Shown in pieces: positions 32,748-42,530 of a stretch of DNA of 64,000 bases (position 1 is the first letter of the stretch; every line of letters begins with the position of its first letter). This DNA comes from an uncultured Litoreibacter sp. (GTDB lineage: Bacteria > Pseudomonadota > Alphaproteobacteria > Rhodobacterales > Rhodobacteraceae), in contig CANLVO010000001.1 in the NCBI GenBank assembly GCA_947494645.1, positions 2,232,001 to 2,296,000 on the forward strand, given 5' to 3'. The notes beneath the pieces were generated by a model. It had not been told where the DNA came from. It saw only the letters and a list, made by a program, of their open reading frames with translations, and made no database searches. The position numbers and the translations under genes were made by a program.

Positions 32748-34505
32748 ATGCCTGCATCCATCTCCCGTTCTGACTATGCCGCGATGTTTGGCCCGACCGT
32801 GGGTGACAAGCTTCGGTTGGCCGATACGGACCTGATCATCGAAGTGGAGCGCGACCTGATTGCGGAGCGCGCGGGGGCCAGCAGCGGCGGGTCCGGCGCG
32901 AATGCTCTGGCCTACGGCGAGGAGGTCAAGTTCGGCGGCGGCAAGGTGATCCGTGACGGGATGGGACAATCGCAAGTGACGCGGGCTGCGGGCGCAGTGG
33001 ACACGGTGATCACCAACGCTCTGATCGTGGATCACAGCGGGATTTACAAAGCCGATATCGGGTTGCGCGACGGGCTGATCCACAAGATCGGCAAGGCAGG
33101 CAACCCCGACACGCAGCCGGGGGTGGACATCATTGTGGGCCCCGGCACGGAGGCCATTGCGGGCGAGGGCCGGATCGTCACGGCGGGCGGGTTTGACAGC
33201 CATATCCACTTCATTTGCCCGCAGCAGATCGAGGACGCGCTACACTCGGGCGTGACCACCATGCTGGGCGGCGGCACGGGGCCCGCGCATGGGACGCTGG
33301 CCACCACCTGCACGCCGGGGCCCTGGCATATCGGGCGGATGATGCAGGCCGTCGACAGCGTGCCGATGAATATCGGATTTGCGGGCAAGGGGAACGCCTC
33401 GCAGCCCGAGGCTCTGGTCGAGATGGTCAAAGGCGGCGCATGTGCTTTGAAACTGCATGAAGACTGGGGCACCACGCCTGCGGCGATTGATTGCTGTCTG
33501 GGTGTGGCCGACAATCTGGATGTGCAGGTGATGATCCACACCGATACGCTGAACGAAAGCGGCTTTGTCGAGAACACGGTGGCGGCCATGAAAGGGCGCA
33601 CGATTCATGCGTTTCATACTGAGGGCGCGGGCGGCGGGCATGCGCCGGATATCATCAAGATTTGTGGCGACGCCAACGTGCTGCCCTCGTCGACCAACCC
33701 GACGCGGCCCTTCACGGTGAACACGCTGGAAGAGCATCTGGATATGTTGATGGTCTGCCACCATCTGGACAAGTCGATCCCCGAGGATGTGGCCTTTGCA
33801 GAGAGCCGGATCCGGCGCGAAACCATCGCGGCGGAAGATATTCTGCACGACATGGGGGCGTTCTCCATTATTGCCTCTGATTCACAGGCCATGGGCCGGG
33901 TCGGCGAAGTGCTGATCCGCACCTGGCAGACCGCTGACAAGATGAAGAAACAGCGTGGCCGGCTGAGCGAAGAGCAAGGCGAGAACGACAATTTCCGGGT
34001 TCGGCGCTACATTGCGAAATACACGATCAACCCGGCGATTGCACATGGGGTGTCGCGTCATATCGGCTCGGTTCAAGAGGGCAAACGCGCGGATCTGGTG
34101 CTGTGGAACCCGGCCTTTTTCGGAGTGAAACCGGAGATGGTGCTGATGGCGGGCGCGATTATCTGTGCGCAGATGGGCGATCCCAATGCCTCTATTCCGA
34201 CGCCGCAGCCGGTTTACTCGCGCCCGATGTTTGGCGCGATGGGCCGCGCCGTGGAACACTCGGCGGTTGTGTTTACTTCCGCCGCCGCGATGGAAGAGGA
34301 TGTGCGGGGGCGTCTGGGGCTGGCCAAGGATTGTCTCGCCGTGGAGCACACGCGCGGGATTGGCAAAAAGGATTTGATCCTGAACGATGCGTTGCCCGAG
34401 GTGGAGGTGAACCCGGAGACCTATGAGGTGCGGGCGGATGGCGAATTGCTGACCTGCGAACCGGCGGAGGTTCTGCCGATGGCGCAGCGGTATTTCATGT
34501 TCTAG
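32748..34505 (+). CDS. ureC: Urease alpha subunit (catalytic)
   Basis: 585 residues against the usual 567-571. Nickel ligands and catalytic residues are present: SHIHF His pair, carbamylated Lys at about 235 ([12 protein letters not shown]), [12 protein letters not shown] His, [10 protein letters not shown] His, and the flap Cys-His in MVCHHLD. The extra length is an insert of about 16 residues near position 40 (between IEVERDL and [10 protein letters not shown], rich in Gly/Ser/Ala), so the catalytic Lys is displaced to 235 from about 219. Starts 4 bp after the hypothetical gene. Confidence 0.97.
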   Translation: MPASISRSDYAAMFGPTVGDKLRLADTDLIIEVERDLIAERAGASSGGSGANALAYGEEVKFGGGKVIRDGMGQSQVTRAAGAVDTVITNALIVDHSGIYKADIGLRDGLIHKIGKAGNPDTQPGVDIIVGPGTEAIAGEGRIVTAGGFDSHIHFICPQQIEDALHSGVTTMLGGGTGPAHGTLATTCTPGPWHIGRMMQAVDSVPMNIGFAGKGNASQPEALVEMVKGGACALKLHEDWGTTPAAIDCCLGVADNLDVQVMIHTDTLNESGFVENTVAAMKGRTIHAFHTEGAGGGHAPDIIKICGDANVLPSSTNPTRPFTVNTLEEHLDMLMVCHHLDKSIPEDVAFAESRIRRETIAAEDILHDMGAFSIIASDSQAMGRVGEVLIRTWQTADKMKKQRGRLSEEQGENDNFRVRRYIAKYTINPAIAHGVSRHIGSVQEGKRADLVLWNPAFFGVKPEMVLMAGAIICAQMGDPNASIPTPQPVYSRPMFGAMGRAVEHSAVVFTSAAAMEEDVRGRLGLAKDCLAVEHTRGIGKKDLILNDALPEVEVNPETYEVRADGELLTCEPAEVLPMAQRYFMF

Positions 34506-34541
34506 AATGGTATCGGCGCGGCTTCGCCCCGCCGGCCGGTT

Positions 34542-34620
34542 GGGGGCTCTGCCCCCAAACCCCCGCGCTTCATGGGGGCTCTGCCCCCAAACCCCCGGAG
34601 TATTTTTGAAGCAATGATGG
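34542..34620. repeat. Intergenic GC palindromes and repeat after ureC
   Basis: GGGGGCTCTGCCCCCAAACCCC occurs twice (34542-34563 and 34574-34595), each able to fold on its own. The second is followed by the 23-bp unit gagtatttttgaagca-tgatgg (34598-34620) seen also between ureA and ureB. A typical dispersed Rhodobacterales intergenic element. The whole interval from 34506 to 34669 holds no gene. Confidence 0.75.
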
Positions 34621-34669
34621 GGGAAGGCTGTCGCGGGGGAGCTTGCGGGTTTAGGAGAGGGAGAAGACG

Positions 34670-35854
34670 ATGCCGATACGGAACCGATTTGCCGAGCTGC
34701 ACCCCGAGATCACGGCGTGGCGGCGGGATTTTCATGCCCATCCGGAGCTTTTGTATGACACGGAGCGGACCTCGGCGATTGTGACAAAGAAGCTGAAGGG
34801 CTTTGGCTGTGACAAGGTGGTTGAGGGGTTGGGGCGCACCGGGGTCGTGGGGCTGATCCATGGCCGGGGCGGGGCTGGTGGCAAGGTGATCGGGCTGCGC
34901 GCCGATATGGATGCGCTGCCGATATTTGAGGCCACGGGAGCGGATCATGCCTCCAAAACGCCGGGCAAGATGCATGCATGCGGACATGACGGGCATACCG
35001 CCATGTTGCTGGGTGCGGCGCAATATCTGGCGGAGACGCGCAATTTCGAAGGCACCGTGGCGGTGATTTTCCAGCCCGCCGAAGAAGGCGGCGCAGGCGC
35101 GGAGGCGATGGTGCAGGACGGGTTGATCGACCGCTTTGGCATCTCGGAGATTTACGGCATGCACAACTCGCCGATGGTGCCTTTTGGCGAGTTCGCGATC
35201 CGCTCGGGCCCGTTTTATGCGGCGTGCGACAGCTTCACGATCAAACTGCAGGGGCGTGGCGGGCATGCGGCGCGGCCCAACAACACGGTGGACACCACGC
35301 TGGTGGGCTCGGCTGTGGTGATGGCGCTGCAATCCATTGTGTCGCGCAACGCGGACCCGCAACAGCCGCTGGTGGTCTCCGTCACCTCGTTTCGCACGGA
35401 AACGGACGCCTATAATGTGATCCCGCAGCATGTGGAGCTGCGTGGGACGCTGCGCAGCTTTGACGAGGAGCTGCGGCAGACCGCGTTGCAGCGTATCCGC
35501 GACATCGCAAGACTGACGGCGGAAAGCTATGGCGCGGAGGCGGAGGTGATTGGCGACGAGATCCCCTACCCCTCGATGGCCAACCACGCGGCTGAGACAG
35601 ATCATTGCGTCACCGCCGCCCGCGCCGTGGCCGGTGAGGCGCAAGTCAACCCCGACGCCCCGCGCGTCACCGGCGGCGAGGACTTCGCCTATATGCTACA
35701 GGCCTGCCCGGGCGCGTATATTCAGTTGGGCGTGCGGACGCAGACCGGGCGCAATGCGGGGCTGCATCACCCGGAATACGATTTTAACGACGAGGTGATC
35801 CCGATGGGATGCTCATACTGGGTCACGCTCGCGGAGCAGAGGCTGGCGGGTTAG
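34670..35854 (+). CDS. M20 family amidohydrolase (N-acyl-amino-acid / hippurate hydrolase type)
   Basis: 394 residues, normal length. Metal site: HACGHDGHTAML, EEGGAGAEAM (Glu pair), GMHN, and the late His in GLHHPEYDFND. Dimerisation domain with GRGGHAARPNNTVD. The family releases an acyl group or aromatic acid from N-acyl amino acids. It sits inside the urease operon and its stop is followed immediately by ureE, suggesting supply of amino nitrogen together with urease, but no biochemical link is proven. Confidence 0.9.
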   Translation: MPIRNRFAELHPEITAWRRDFHAHPELLYDTERTSAIVTKKLKGFGCDKVVEGLGRTGVVGLIHGRGGAGGKVIGLRADMDALPIFEATGADHASKTPGKMHACGHDGHTAMLLGAAQYLAETRNFEGTVAVIFQPAEEGGAGAEAMVQDGLIDRFGISEIYGMHNSPMVPFGEFAIRSGPFYAACDSFTIKLQGRGGHAARPNNTVDTTLVGSAVVMALQSIVSRNADPQQPLVVSVTSFRTETDAYNVIPQHVELRGTLRSFDEELRQTALQRIRDIARLTAESYGAEAEVIGDEIPYPSMANHAAETDHCVTAARAVAGEAQVNPDAPRVTGGEDFAYMLQACPGAYIQLGVRTQTGRNAGLHHPEYDFNDEVIPMGCSYWVTLAEQRLAG

Positions 35855-36346
35855 ATGCAGGTTGCCTCGAAAATTGTGAAAGGCCACGCGCAGGAAAGCT
35901 GCACGCTGAGCTATGAGGACCGGTTTCTGCGGCGCAAGGTTCTGGAGACAGATGCAGGCGAGAAGTTCCTGGTGGATTTGCCGCATACGACATCGCTTGA
36001 CCACGGGGATTGCTTTGAGCTGGAGGATGGCGCCCTGATTGGCGTCAGGGCGGCGGAGGAGGCCTTGCTCGAGATCACCGCGCCGAACCTGTTGCCGTTG
36101 GTCTGGCACATCGGCAACCGCCATTGCCCGGCGCAGATTGAAGAGGCCCGCGTGCTGGTGCAACCCGACCACGTGATCCGCGACCTGATGGAGCGGCTGG
36201 GCGCTGAGGTGCGCGAGGTGAATGCGCCGTTTACTCCGGAAGGCGGCGCATATGGGCATGGGCGGACGCATGGTCACAGTCATGGGCCTGATCACGCGCA
36301 TAGCCATGAGCATAATCACGGGCATAATCACGGGCATAGCCACTGA
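35855..36346 (+). CDS. ureE: Urease accessory nickel-binding protein UreE
   Basis: 163 residues. N-terminal UreE fold with RFLRRKVLE, central HIGNRHCPAQI, and a His-rich C-terminus from about residue 143 (HGRTHGHSHGPDHAH etc., ending GHSH), characteristic of metallochaperones that hand nickel to UreG/UreDF. Directly abuts the M20 gene. Confidence 0.96.
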   Translation: MQVASKIVKGHAQESCTLSYEDRFLRRKVLETDAGEKFLVDLPHTTSLDHGDCFELEDGALIGVRAAEEALLEITAPNLLPLVWHIGNRHCPAQIEEARVLVQPDHVIRDLMERLGAEVREVNAPFTPEGGAYGHGRTHGHSHGPDHAHSHEHNHGHNHGHSH

Positions 36347-36347
36347 G

Positions 36348-36983
36348 ATGGAGACGCAGCTGAGCCCGCAGCAACTGATGGTACTGACGCAATGGCTGTC
36401 GCCCGCTTTCCCCATTGGCGCGTTCAGCTACAGCCACGGGCTGGAGCAAGCCTTGGCGGAAGCGCCTGATCTCGATGTCGAAGGATGGCTAGCCGATTGC
36501 CTGCGCTTTGGCGCGGGGCGCACGGACGCGATCCTGATCAGAGCCGGGTTTGCGGGGCTAGGCGATGACGCGGACGCGTTGGGACGCGCCTTGGCCCCCT
36601 CGCGGGAACGGGCCTTGGAAAGTGCGGAGCAAGGTACTGCATTTTGCAAGATAGTTCGGCAGGCGTTCGACATCGATCTGCCAGATAGCATCTATCCTGT
36701 TGCCTTGGGGGAGGCCGCTGAGCAGCACGGTCTGCCGCTGGAGCCGGTGGTGACGCTCTATTTGCACGCCTTCGCCAGCAACCTGACGGCGGCGGCGCAA
36801 CGGCTGTCACCGCTGGGTCAAACACGGGCGCAGCAGATCGTGTGGCGTTTGGGTGATCTGTGCGAGCAGGTCACGCAGAACACGCGAGGCGCGGAGCTTG
36901 AGGATATCGGCGGCGCGGTTTGGGCGGCGGATGTCGCCTCCATGCGGCATGAAACGCTTGGGACAAGGATTTTTAGGACATGA
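36348..36983 (+). CDS. ureF: Urease accessory protein UreF
   Basis: 211 residues from ATG 36348, one base after the ureE stop. Typical blocks: [38 protein letters not shown] and a C-terminal tail [13 protein letters not shown]. Helical bundle that regulates UreG GTPase during nickel insertion. The longer frame upstream runs through the ureE His tail and is not the start. Confidence 0.96.
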   Translation: METQLSPQQLMVLTQWLSPAFPIGAFSYSHGLEQALAEAPDLDVEGWLADCLRFGAGRTDAILIRAGFAGLGDDADALGRALAPSRERALESAEQGTAFCKIVRQAFDIDLPDSIYPVALGEAAEQHGLPLEPVVTLYLHAFASNLTAAAQRLSPLGQTRAQQIVWRLGDLCEQVTQNTRGAELEDIGGAVWAADVASMRHETLGTRIFRT

Positions 36984-37597
36984 GCACCACTATGAACGGG
37001 CCGTTGCGCATCGGTATTGGCGGACCTGTGGGCGCGGGCAAGACCTCGTTGACGGCGGCACTTTGCGCGGCGTTGCGGGACACGCATTCCATCGCGGTCG
37101 TGACCAACGACATTTACACCCAAGAGGATGCCGAGGCTTTGGTGCGCATGCAGGCCCTGCCCTCGGACCGGATCCGCGGCGTGGAAACAGGAGGCTGCCC
37201 GCATACGGCGATCCGGGAGGATGCCTCCATCAATCTTGCGGCGATTGACGCGCTGGAGAAAGACTTTCCTGACCTCGACGCCGTGGTGATTGAAAGCGGC
37301 GGCGACAATCTGAGCGCCACGTTCTCGCCGGAACTGGCGGATCTGACGATCTATGTGATCGATGTGGCCGCAGGCGAAGAGATACCGCGCAAGGGCGGGC
37401 CTGCGATCACCCGCTCCGATATTCTGGTGATCAACAAGACCGACCTTGCGCCCCATGTGGGCGCGTCGCTTGACGTCATGGCGCGTGACGCGAAGATCCA
37501 GCGCGGGGCGCGACCAGTGGTCTTCGCGCAGGTGCGGCACGGCACAGGCGTAGACGCGGTGCTGAAACATATCCGGTCCATTGGCGGGCTACGTTGA
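36980..37597 (+). CDS. ureG: Urease accessory GTPase UreG
   Basis: 205 residues. P-loop [41 protein letters not shown] and [11 protein letters not shown]. It energises nickel insertion into urease. Overlaps ureF by four bases (ATGA). There is no His-rich extension, which is supplied by UreE here. Last gene of the urease operon. Confidence 0.97.
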   Translation: MSTTMNGPLRIGIGGPVGAGKTSLTAALCAALRDTHSIAVVTNDIYTQEDAEALVRMQALPSDRIRGVETGGCPHTAIREDASINLAAIDALEKDFPDLDAVVIESGGDNLSATFSPELADLTIYVIDVAAGEEIPRKGGPAITRSDILVINKTDLAPHVGASLDVMARDAKIQRGARPVVFAQVRHGTGVDAVLKHIRSIGGLR

Positions 37598-37678
37598 CCG
37601 ACCGCCCCTAGGCGTTTATTTTCTTGGCGTTTGCTTAATGCACGGCTTTCTGTGAGGGTGCCTGAGGAGGGGACGTCA

Positions 37679-38701
37679 GTGCAAATTTTAGGGAACCCAT
37701 ATCGCGGCGAAACGGGTCAGCTTGACCTGCCAATTGAGGTGCCTTTTCCGAGTGACGACCTAACCGCCGCCCGCTCGATGCTGGCCCGCTGCCCGGAGGC
37801 CGCGCAGACCCCATTACGCGCTGTCGAAGGGCTGGCCCGGGTCGGGAAAGTCTACATCAAAGACGAGCGGGAGCGCATGGGGCTGGGTAGCTTCAAAGCG
37901 CTTGGTGCTGCGTATGTGATTGCGCGCGACGCGGATGCGGAACTGGCCTCGGGACGGACATATGTGACCGCCAGCGCGGGCAACCATGGTCTGTCGGTGG
38001 CAGCCGGGGCCAAGGTGTTTGGCGCGCGGGCCGTGATCTACATTGCCCGCACCGTGCCTGAAAGCTTTGCCGAGCGGCTGCGCAAGCTGGGCGCGGACGT
38101 GCAGCGTGCAGGCTCGAATTACGAGGAAAGCATGGAGGCCGCCGAAGCGGCTGCGCGGGACAATGGCTGGCAGCTGCTGTCGGACAGCTCGTGGGAAGGC
38201 TATATTGACCCGCCGTTTCGCGTGATGGAGGGGTATTTGGCCCTGATGGCGGAAGTGTTTGAACAGATCCCCGAACCTGCCACACATGTCTTCTTGCAAG
38301 CGGGCGTAGGCGGTTTGGCCGGAGCATGTGCCGCCGCAGTGCGGGCCGTTTGGGGGCAGGACCCGGTGATCGTTGTGGTCGAACCGAGCGCCGCACCTGC
38401 GCTGATGGCCTCCATTCAGGCGGGTCGTGCGGTCGTGGCCGAAGGGCCGGTGTCGAATATGGGGCGGCTCGATTGCAAGGAGCCGTCGCTGATTGCCTTG
38501 AAGGGCCTCGCGCGGGACGCGGATTGGTTCTGCACCCTGACCGACGCGGAGGCGCGCAAGAAGACGGTGCCATTGTCGCGGTTCGGGCTGAAAACCTCCC
38601 CCTCTGGCGGCGCGGGGATCGCGGCGCTGATGTCGGATGACCGCGCCTTTGGGCTGACTGAAGACGCCCGCGTGCTGTGCATTCTGAGCGAAGGTCTCTG
38701 A
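37679..38701 (+). CDS. PLP-dependent ammonia-lyase (diaminopropionate ammonia-lyase-like)
   Basis: 340 residues from the GTG at 37679, preceded by GAGGAGGGG at a correct distance. Fold-type II PLP enzyme: TPLRAVEGLARVGKVYIKDE, catalytic Lys in GLGSFKALGAAY, phosphate loop SAGNHGLS and a C-terminal LKTSPSGGAG. Closest by eye to DpaL (2,3-diaminopropionate to pyruvate plus ammonia), but threonine/hydroxyectoine-type lyases remain possible. It heads a three-gene group with an M24 hydrolase and a maleate-isomerase-like protein. No transporter is in the group. Confidence 0.8.
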   Translation: MQILGNPYRGETGQLDLPIEVPFPSDDLTAARSMLARCPEAAQTPLRAVEGLARVGKVYIKDERERMGLGSFKALGAAYVIARDADAELASGRTYVTASAGNHGLSVAAGAKVFGARAVIYIARTVPESFAERLRKLGADVQRAGSNYEESMEAAEAAARDNGWQLLSDSSWEGYIDPPFRVMEGYLALMAEVFEQIPEPATHVFLQAGVGGLAGACAAAVRAVWGQDPVIVVVEPSAAPALMASIQAGRAVVAEGPVSNMGRLDCKEPSLIALKGLARDADWFCTLTDAEARKKTVPLSRFGLKTSPSGGAGIAALMSDDRAFGLTEDARVLCILSEGL

Positions 38702-38704
38702 CCC

Positions 38705-39847
38705 ATGGCGGCGGGCTTCGCGGTGTCCGAATTTGAAGCGCGGCGCGACCGGGCGCAGGCGCTGATGGCCAAAGCAGGGCTGAGCGCATTGCTGCTGAGC
38801 ACCGAGCCGGAGCTGCGCTACTATACGGGCTTTCTGACGCGGTTCTGGGAAAGCCCCACGCGGCCTTGGTTTCTGGTGCTGCCTGCCTCGGGCGACCCGG
38901 TGGCGGTGATCCCGTCCATCGGGGCGGCGCTGATGGGGCAAAGCTGGATCAGCGACATTCGGACATGGAGGGCCCCCGATCTGGGCGATGACGGGGTGAG
39001 CCTGCTTTTGGACACCCTGCGCGAGCTGGCAGGCGGCGGCCCGGTGGGCATGGCCAGCAGGATGGAGAGCCACGCGCGGATGCCGCTGGCGACGCTGGAC
39101 GCCGTGCGGGCTGCAGTAGAGGTGCGGGATGACGCGCGGATCACTCAGCGGCTGCGGATGGTGAAATCCGCCGCTGAAATTGAGAAGATCCGCACCACTT
39201 GCGCCATCGCCGACCGCGCCTTTGCCCGCGTACCAGAAATCGCCCGCGCGGACGTGCCGCTGGACACCGTGTTTCGCCGCTTCCAGATGCTGCTTTTGGA
39301 GGAAGGTGCCGATAGCGTACCCTATCTGGCGGGGGCGTCAGACGCGGAGGGGTATAGCGACGTGATATCACCTGCCACAGACGCGCCTTTAGCAGAGGGC
39401 GATGTCCTGATGCTGGACACGGGCGCGATCCGTGACGGGTATTTCTGCGATTTCGACCGTAATTTCGCGGTAGGTGCACCGAGCGCATTGGTGCGCGACA
39501 CACATGCGCGGCTGATCGAGGCGACGCAGGCCGGATTTGACGCGGCGCGACCCGGGGCGACGGCGGCTGATCTGTTTGGCGCGATGGACCGGGTCTGCAC
39601 CGGCGGCGCGGGCGGATCGGACGCAGGCAGGCTGGGTCATGGGCTGGGGATGCAGCTGACGGAGTGGCCCTCCCTGATCCCGTCGGAGCATGAACCTCTG
39701 ACACCCGGCATGGTGCTGACCCTTGAGCCCGGGATTGAAACGCGGGAGGGTCGGATGATGGTCCATGAGGAAAACATTGTGATCACCGAGACCGGCGCGG
39801 AATACCTGAACACGCCCGCAGGCGCAGATATCGTGGTGCTGTCGTGA
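38705..39847 (+). CDS. M24 family metallopeptidase (Xaa-Pro / ectoine-hydrolase type)
   Basis: 380 residues. Creatinase N-terminal domain (about 10-140) and pita-bread catalytic domain with metal ligands MLDTGAIRDGYFCDFDRN, GRLGHGLGM, LTLEPGIE and VHEENIV. Members include Xaa-Pro dipeptidases and the ectoine hydrolase DoeA/EutD. Neighbours resemble ectoine-utilisation genes (EutA-like downstream, a lyase upstream), so a non-peptide amide or cyclic substrate is possible. Starts 3 bp after the lyase stop. Confidence 0.88.
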   Translation: MAAGFAVSEFEARRDRAQALMAKAGLSALLLSTEPELRYYTGFLTRFWESPTRPWFLVLPASGDPVAVIPSIGAALMGQSWISDIRTWRAPDLGDDGVSLLLDTLRELAGGGPVGMASRMESHARMPLATLDAVRAAVEVRDDARITQRLRMVKSAAEIEKIRTTCAIADRAFARVPEIARADVPLDTVFRRFQMLLLEEGADSVPYLAGASDAEGYSDVISPATDAPLAEGDVLMLDTGAIRDGYFCDFDRNFAVGAPSALVRDTHARLIEATQAGFDAARPGATAADLFGAMDRVCTGGAGGSDAGRLGHGLGMQLTEWPSLIPSEHEPLTPGMVLTLEPGIETREGRMMVHEENIVITETGAEYLNTPAGADIVVLS

Positions 39848-40581
39848 GCGCGTTCTCTTACGCGCTGGAGGCTTTGCCGCAAAAGACGCTGGGTCTGGTG
39901 GTGCTGCAATCGGATGAAACCATCGAGCAGGATTTTCGCCACGTGATGCCGCGCGGTGTGGCCCTGCATGTGACCCGCGTGCCAAGCGGGCTCGAGGTGA
40001 GCCAGGACAGCCTGCAGGCGATGGCGCAGACCTTGCCTGCCGCTGCCGGGCTGCTACCGCGTGGGCTGGGCTATGACGCGGTGGGATATGGCTGCACCTC
40101 TGGCACGGCGCAGATCGGTGCGGCTCGGATCGCCGCATTGGTCCGCGAAGGCGTGGACGCGGCGCATGTGACGGAGCCGGTCTCGGCCCTGATCGCGGCC
40201 TGCCAGTCGATGGGGATCACGCGGCTGGCGATGCTGTCGCCCTACGTGGCCGATGTGTCCGCCCGGCTGCGGAACGTGTTACAGGAGGCAGGGATAGAGA
40301 CGCCCGTTTTTGGCTCTTTTGAGGAGGCCGAAGAGCAAAAGGTGGTGCGCATTGATGCAGGCTCCGTCATTCGGGCGGCGACGGATTTGGCCGGGTCCGG
40401 CGACGTCGACGGTGTGTTCCTGTCTTGCACAAATTTGCGGACTTTCTCTGCCATTGATCCTTTGGAAGCCGCCACCGGGCTGCCGGTCTTGTCGAGCAAT
40501 CAGGTGCTGATCTGGGACATGCTGCGCCGGGCCGGAGCGTCCTTGGACGTGGCGGGCCCCGGAAACCTGCTTCACGTTTAA
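39844..40581 (+). CDS. Maleate isomerase / EutA-like Asp/Glu-racemase-superfamily protein
   Basis: 245 residues. Two catalytic Cys are visible: GCTSGTAQ (about residue 83) and SCTNLRTF (about residue 196), the hallmark of the Asp/Glu racemase, arylmalonate decarboxylase and maleate cis-trans isomerase superfamily. EutA of ectoine utilisation belongs here. Overlaps the M24 gene by four bases (ATGA). Reaction unknown. Confidence 0.8.
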   Translation: MSAFSYALEALPQKTLGLVVLQSDETIEQDFRHVMPRGVALHVTRVPSGLEVSQDSLQAMAQTLPAAAGLLPRGLGYDAVGYGCTSGTAQIGAARIAALVREGVDAAHVTEPVSALIAACQSMGITRLAMLSPYVADVSARLRNVLQEAGIETPVFGSFEEAEEQKVVRIDAGSVIRAATDLAGSGDVDGVFLSCTNLRTFSAIDPLEAATGLPVLSSNQVLIWDMLRRAGASLDVAGPGNLLHV

Positions 40582-40736
40582 GACATCGCATCCGTTTTCG
40601 CGATTTTTGGCCTAATTGACAGGTGAAGTGGAAACTTTCTCCACAGATAGGTGTTTGTGCTTGATGCACCCAAAGCGCAGATTGGGACAGCAGATACCGA
40701 CGAGTCGATTGGACGTCACGAAAGGCAGCAAAGCAG

Positions 40737-42530
40737 ATGAACTGGGGGAAAATTGGCGGCCTGACGGCGGTGCTTCTTTGCGCCACCTCGCCGCTTTGGG
40801 CCTTTGAGCTGAAATTCAGCTCCAGCCTTGCGTCCTCCGATGTGAATGAGCGGCTTGAGACGGCGTCGCTTTTGGTGCCTTTGTCCCAGAAGGAGCAGAC
40901 CAACCCGCAAGACGTGCTGGCCGCCGCGCAGGCCGAATATGGCCGGATCGTCGGCACGCTCTATGACGAGGGGTACTTTGCCCCGGTCGTCAATGTGGTT
41001 GTGGATGGGCGCGAGGCCGCGTCGATCTCGCCGCTGGCCGCACCCGGTCGGATCGGGCGCATCGAGGTGCGCGTTGCCGCAGGGCCGCGTTTCCAGTTTG
41101 GCGAGACCGCTTTGGGCCCCCTGCCCACAGGCGCCGAAACACCCCCTGAATTCCGCCGCGGCGAGACGGCCACCACCCGCGCCATTCGCGACGCGGTCGA
41201 CAGCGGTATCGAGGATTGGCGGGACGCGGGCTATGCCAAGGTTGCGCTGAGCGACCAGCAAATTACCGCACGTCACCCGCAACGCCAATTGGATGTGCGC
41301 GTGGCGCTGGACCCCGGCCCTCTGTTGCGCTTTGGCGCACTGAAGGTCCGTGGCAATCAGGCCGTGCGCACCGACCGGATCATCGACATAGCAGGGCTGC
41401 CCACGGGCGAGGTCTTCGATCCTGAAGAGGTACGCCGCGCCTCCGTGCGCCTGCGCCGCGCGGGCGTGTTCAGCGTCGCGGCTCTAAGCGAGGCGGAACG
41501 CATTGGCCCGAACAACACGCTCGATATCGAGGCGCAATTCGTAGAGGAAAAGCCAAGGCGGTTTGGGTTCGGGGCGGAGGTGTCTTCGACGGACGGTCTG
41601 GGGCTGGAAGCGTTCTGGCTGCACCGCAACCTGTTTGGCGGGGCAGAACGCCTGCGCCTTGAAGCGGCGATTGAAGGCATTGGCGGGCGCACGGGCGGCG
41701 AGGATTTCAGCCTCAGCGCCCGGTTCACTCGGCCCGCGACCTTCAATGAGGACACCGACTTTTTCGCCCTCGCCCAGATCGAAAGCCTGAACGAAGAGAG
41801 CTTCAGCTCGGACCGGGTCTCTCTTGAGGCGGGCATTCGGCGCTATGCCTCCGAGCAGCGCGAATACACGTTCGGGCTGGGGCTGACCCGCGCCCAGACA
41901 GAAGACGCGTTTGGGGAGCGGGACTACACGATTTTCACCCTGCCCGCCTCTGCCGAGTTTGACTACCGCGACAATGAGTTGAACGCCAAATCGGGCTACT
42001 ATGCCTTGGCCAGCCTGACACCATTTGCGGCGATTTCAGGCACGCAGAGCGGGCTGCGGACCTATCTAGACGGACGGGCGTACCGGAGCTTTGGCGCCTC
42101 TGAAGGGCTGACCTTCGCCTTGCGCGGCCAGCTTGGATCGCTAGCCGGGCCGTCACTGGAAGATGCTCCTACCGATTTCCTATTCTATTCGGGTGGCGGC
42201 GGCACGGTGCGCGGGCAGGACTTTCAATCGCTCGGTATCGACCTTGGTGGCGGGCAAGAGATCGGCGGGCGGTCCTTTCTGGGCGTCTCGGGCGAGCTGC
42301 GCGTCAAGACCACCGAAAAGCTGAGCCTCGTCGGTTTTTATGACGCGGGCTTTATCAGCGAGGACGCCTTCCCTGACGGATCAAACGGCGAGTGGCACAG
42401 CGGCGCGGGGTTTGGCGTGCGATACGACACCGGGATCGGGCCCATTCGCTTTGACGTGGGCGTGCCGGTCAGCGGGCCGGACGACAATACCGGGTTCGAG
42501 ATCTACATCGGCATAGGGCAGGCTTTCTGA
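40737..42530 (+). CDS. tamA: Translocation and assembly module subunit TamA
   Basis: 597 residues. Signal peptide (MNWGKIGGLTAVLLCATSPL, cleaved after WA). Three POTRA domains occupy about 25-300 (FGALKVRGNQAVRTDRI, RRAGVFSVAAL), then an Omp85 beta-barrel containing the substrate-lid motif GGGGTVRGQDFQSLG and ending in GQAF with a terminal Phe. Outer-membrane protein that helps insert autotransporters. One-base overlap with tamB. Confidence 0.94.
   Translation: MNWGKIGGLTAVLLCATSPLWAFELKFSSSLASSDVNERLETASLLVPLSQKEQTNPQDVLAAAQAEYGRIVGTLYDEGYFAPVVNVVVDGREAASISPLAAPGRIGRIEVRVAAGPRFQFGETALGPLPTGAETPPEFRRGETATTRAIRDAVDSGIEDWRDAGYAKVALSDQQITARHPQRQLDVRVALDPGPLLRFGALKVRGNQAVRTDRIIDIAGLPTGEVFDPEEVRRASVRLRRAGVFSVAALSEAERIGPNNTLDIEAQFVEEKPRRFGFGAEVSSTDGLGLEAFWLHRNLFGGAERLRLEAAIEGIGGRTGGEDFSLSARFTRPATFNEDTDFFALAQIESLNEESFSSDRVSLEAGIRRYASEQREYTFGLGLTRAQTEDAFGERDYTIFTLPASAEFDYRDNELNAKSGYYALASLTPFAAISGTQSGLRTYLDGRAYRSFGASEGLTFALRGQLGSLAGPSLEDAPTDFLFYSGGGGTVRGQDFQSLGIDLGGGQEIGGRSFLGVSGELRVKTTEKLSLVGFYDAGFISEDAFPDGSNGEWHSGAGFGVRYDTGIGPIRFDVGVPVSGPDDNTGFEIYIGIGQAF

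Noticed and set aside
34506-34669. Attachment-site-like repeats after ureC
   Set aside because: They are dispersed intergenic palindromes without an integrase or tRNA beside them.
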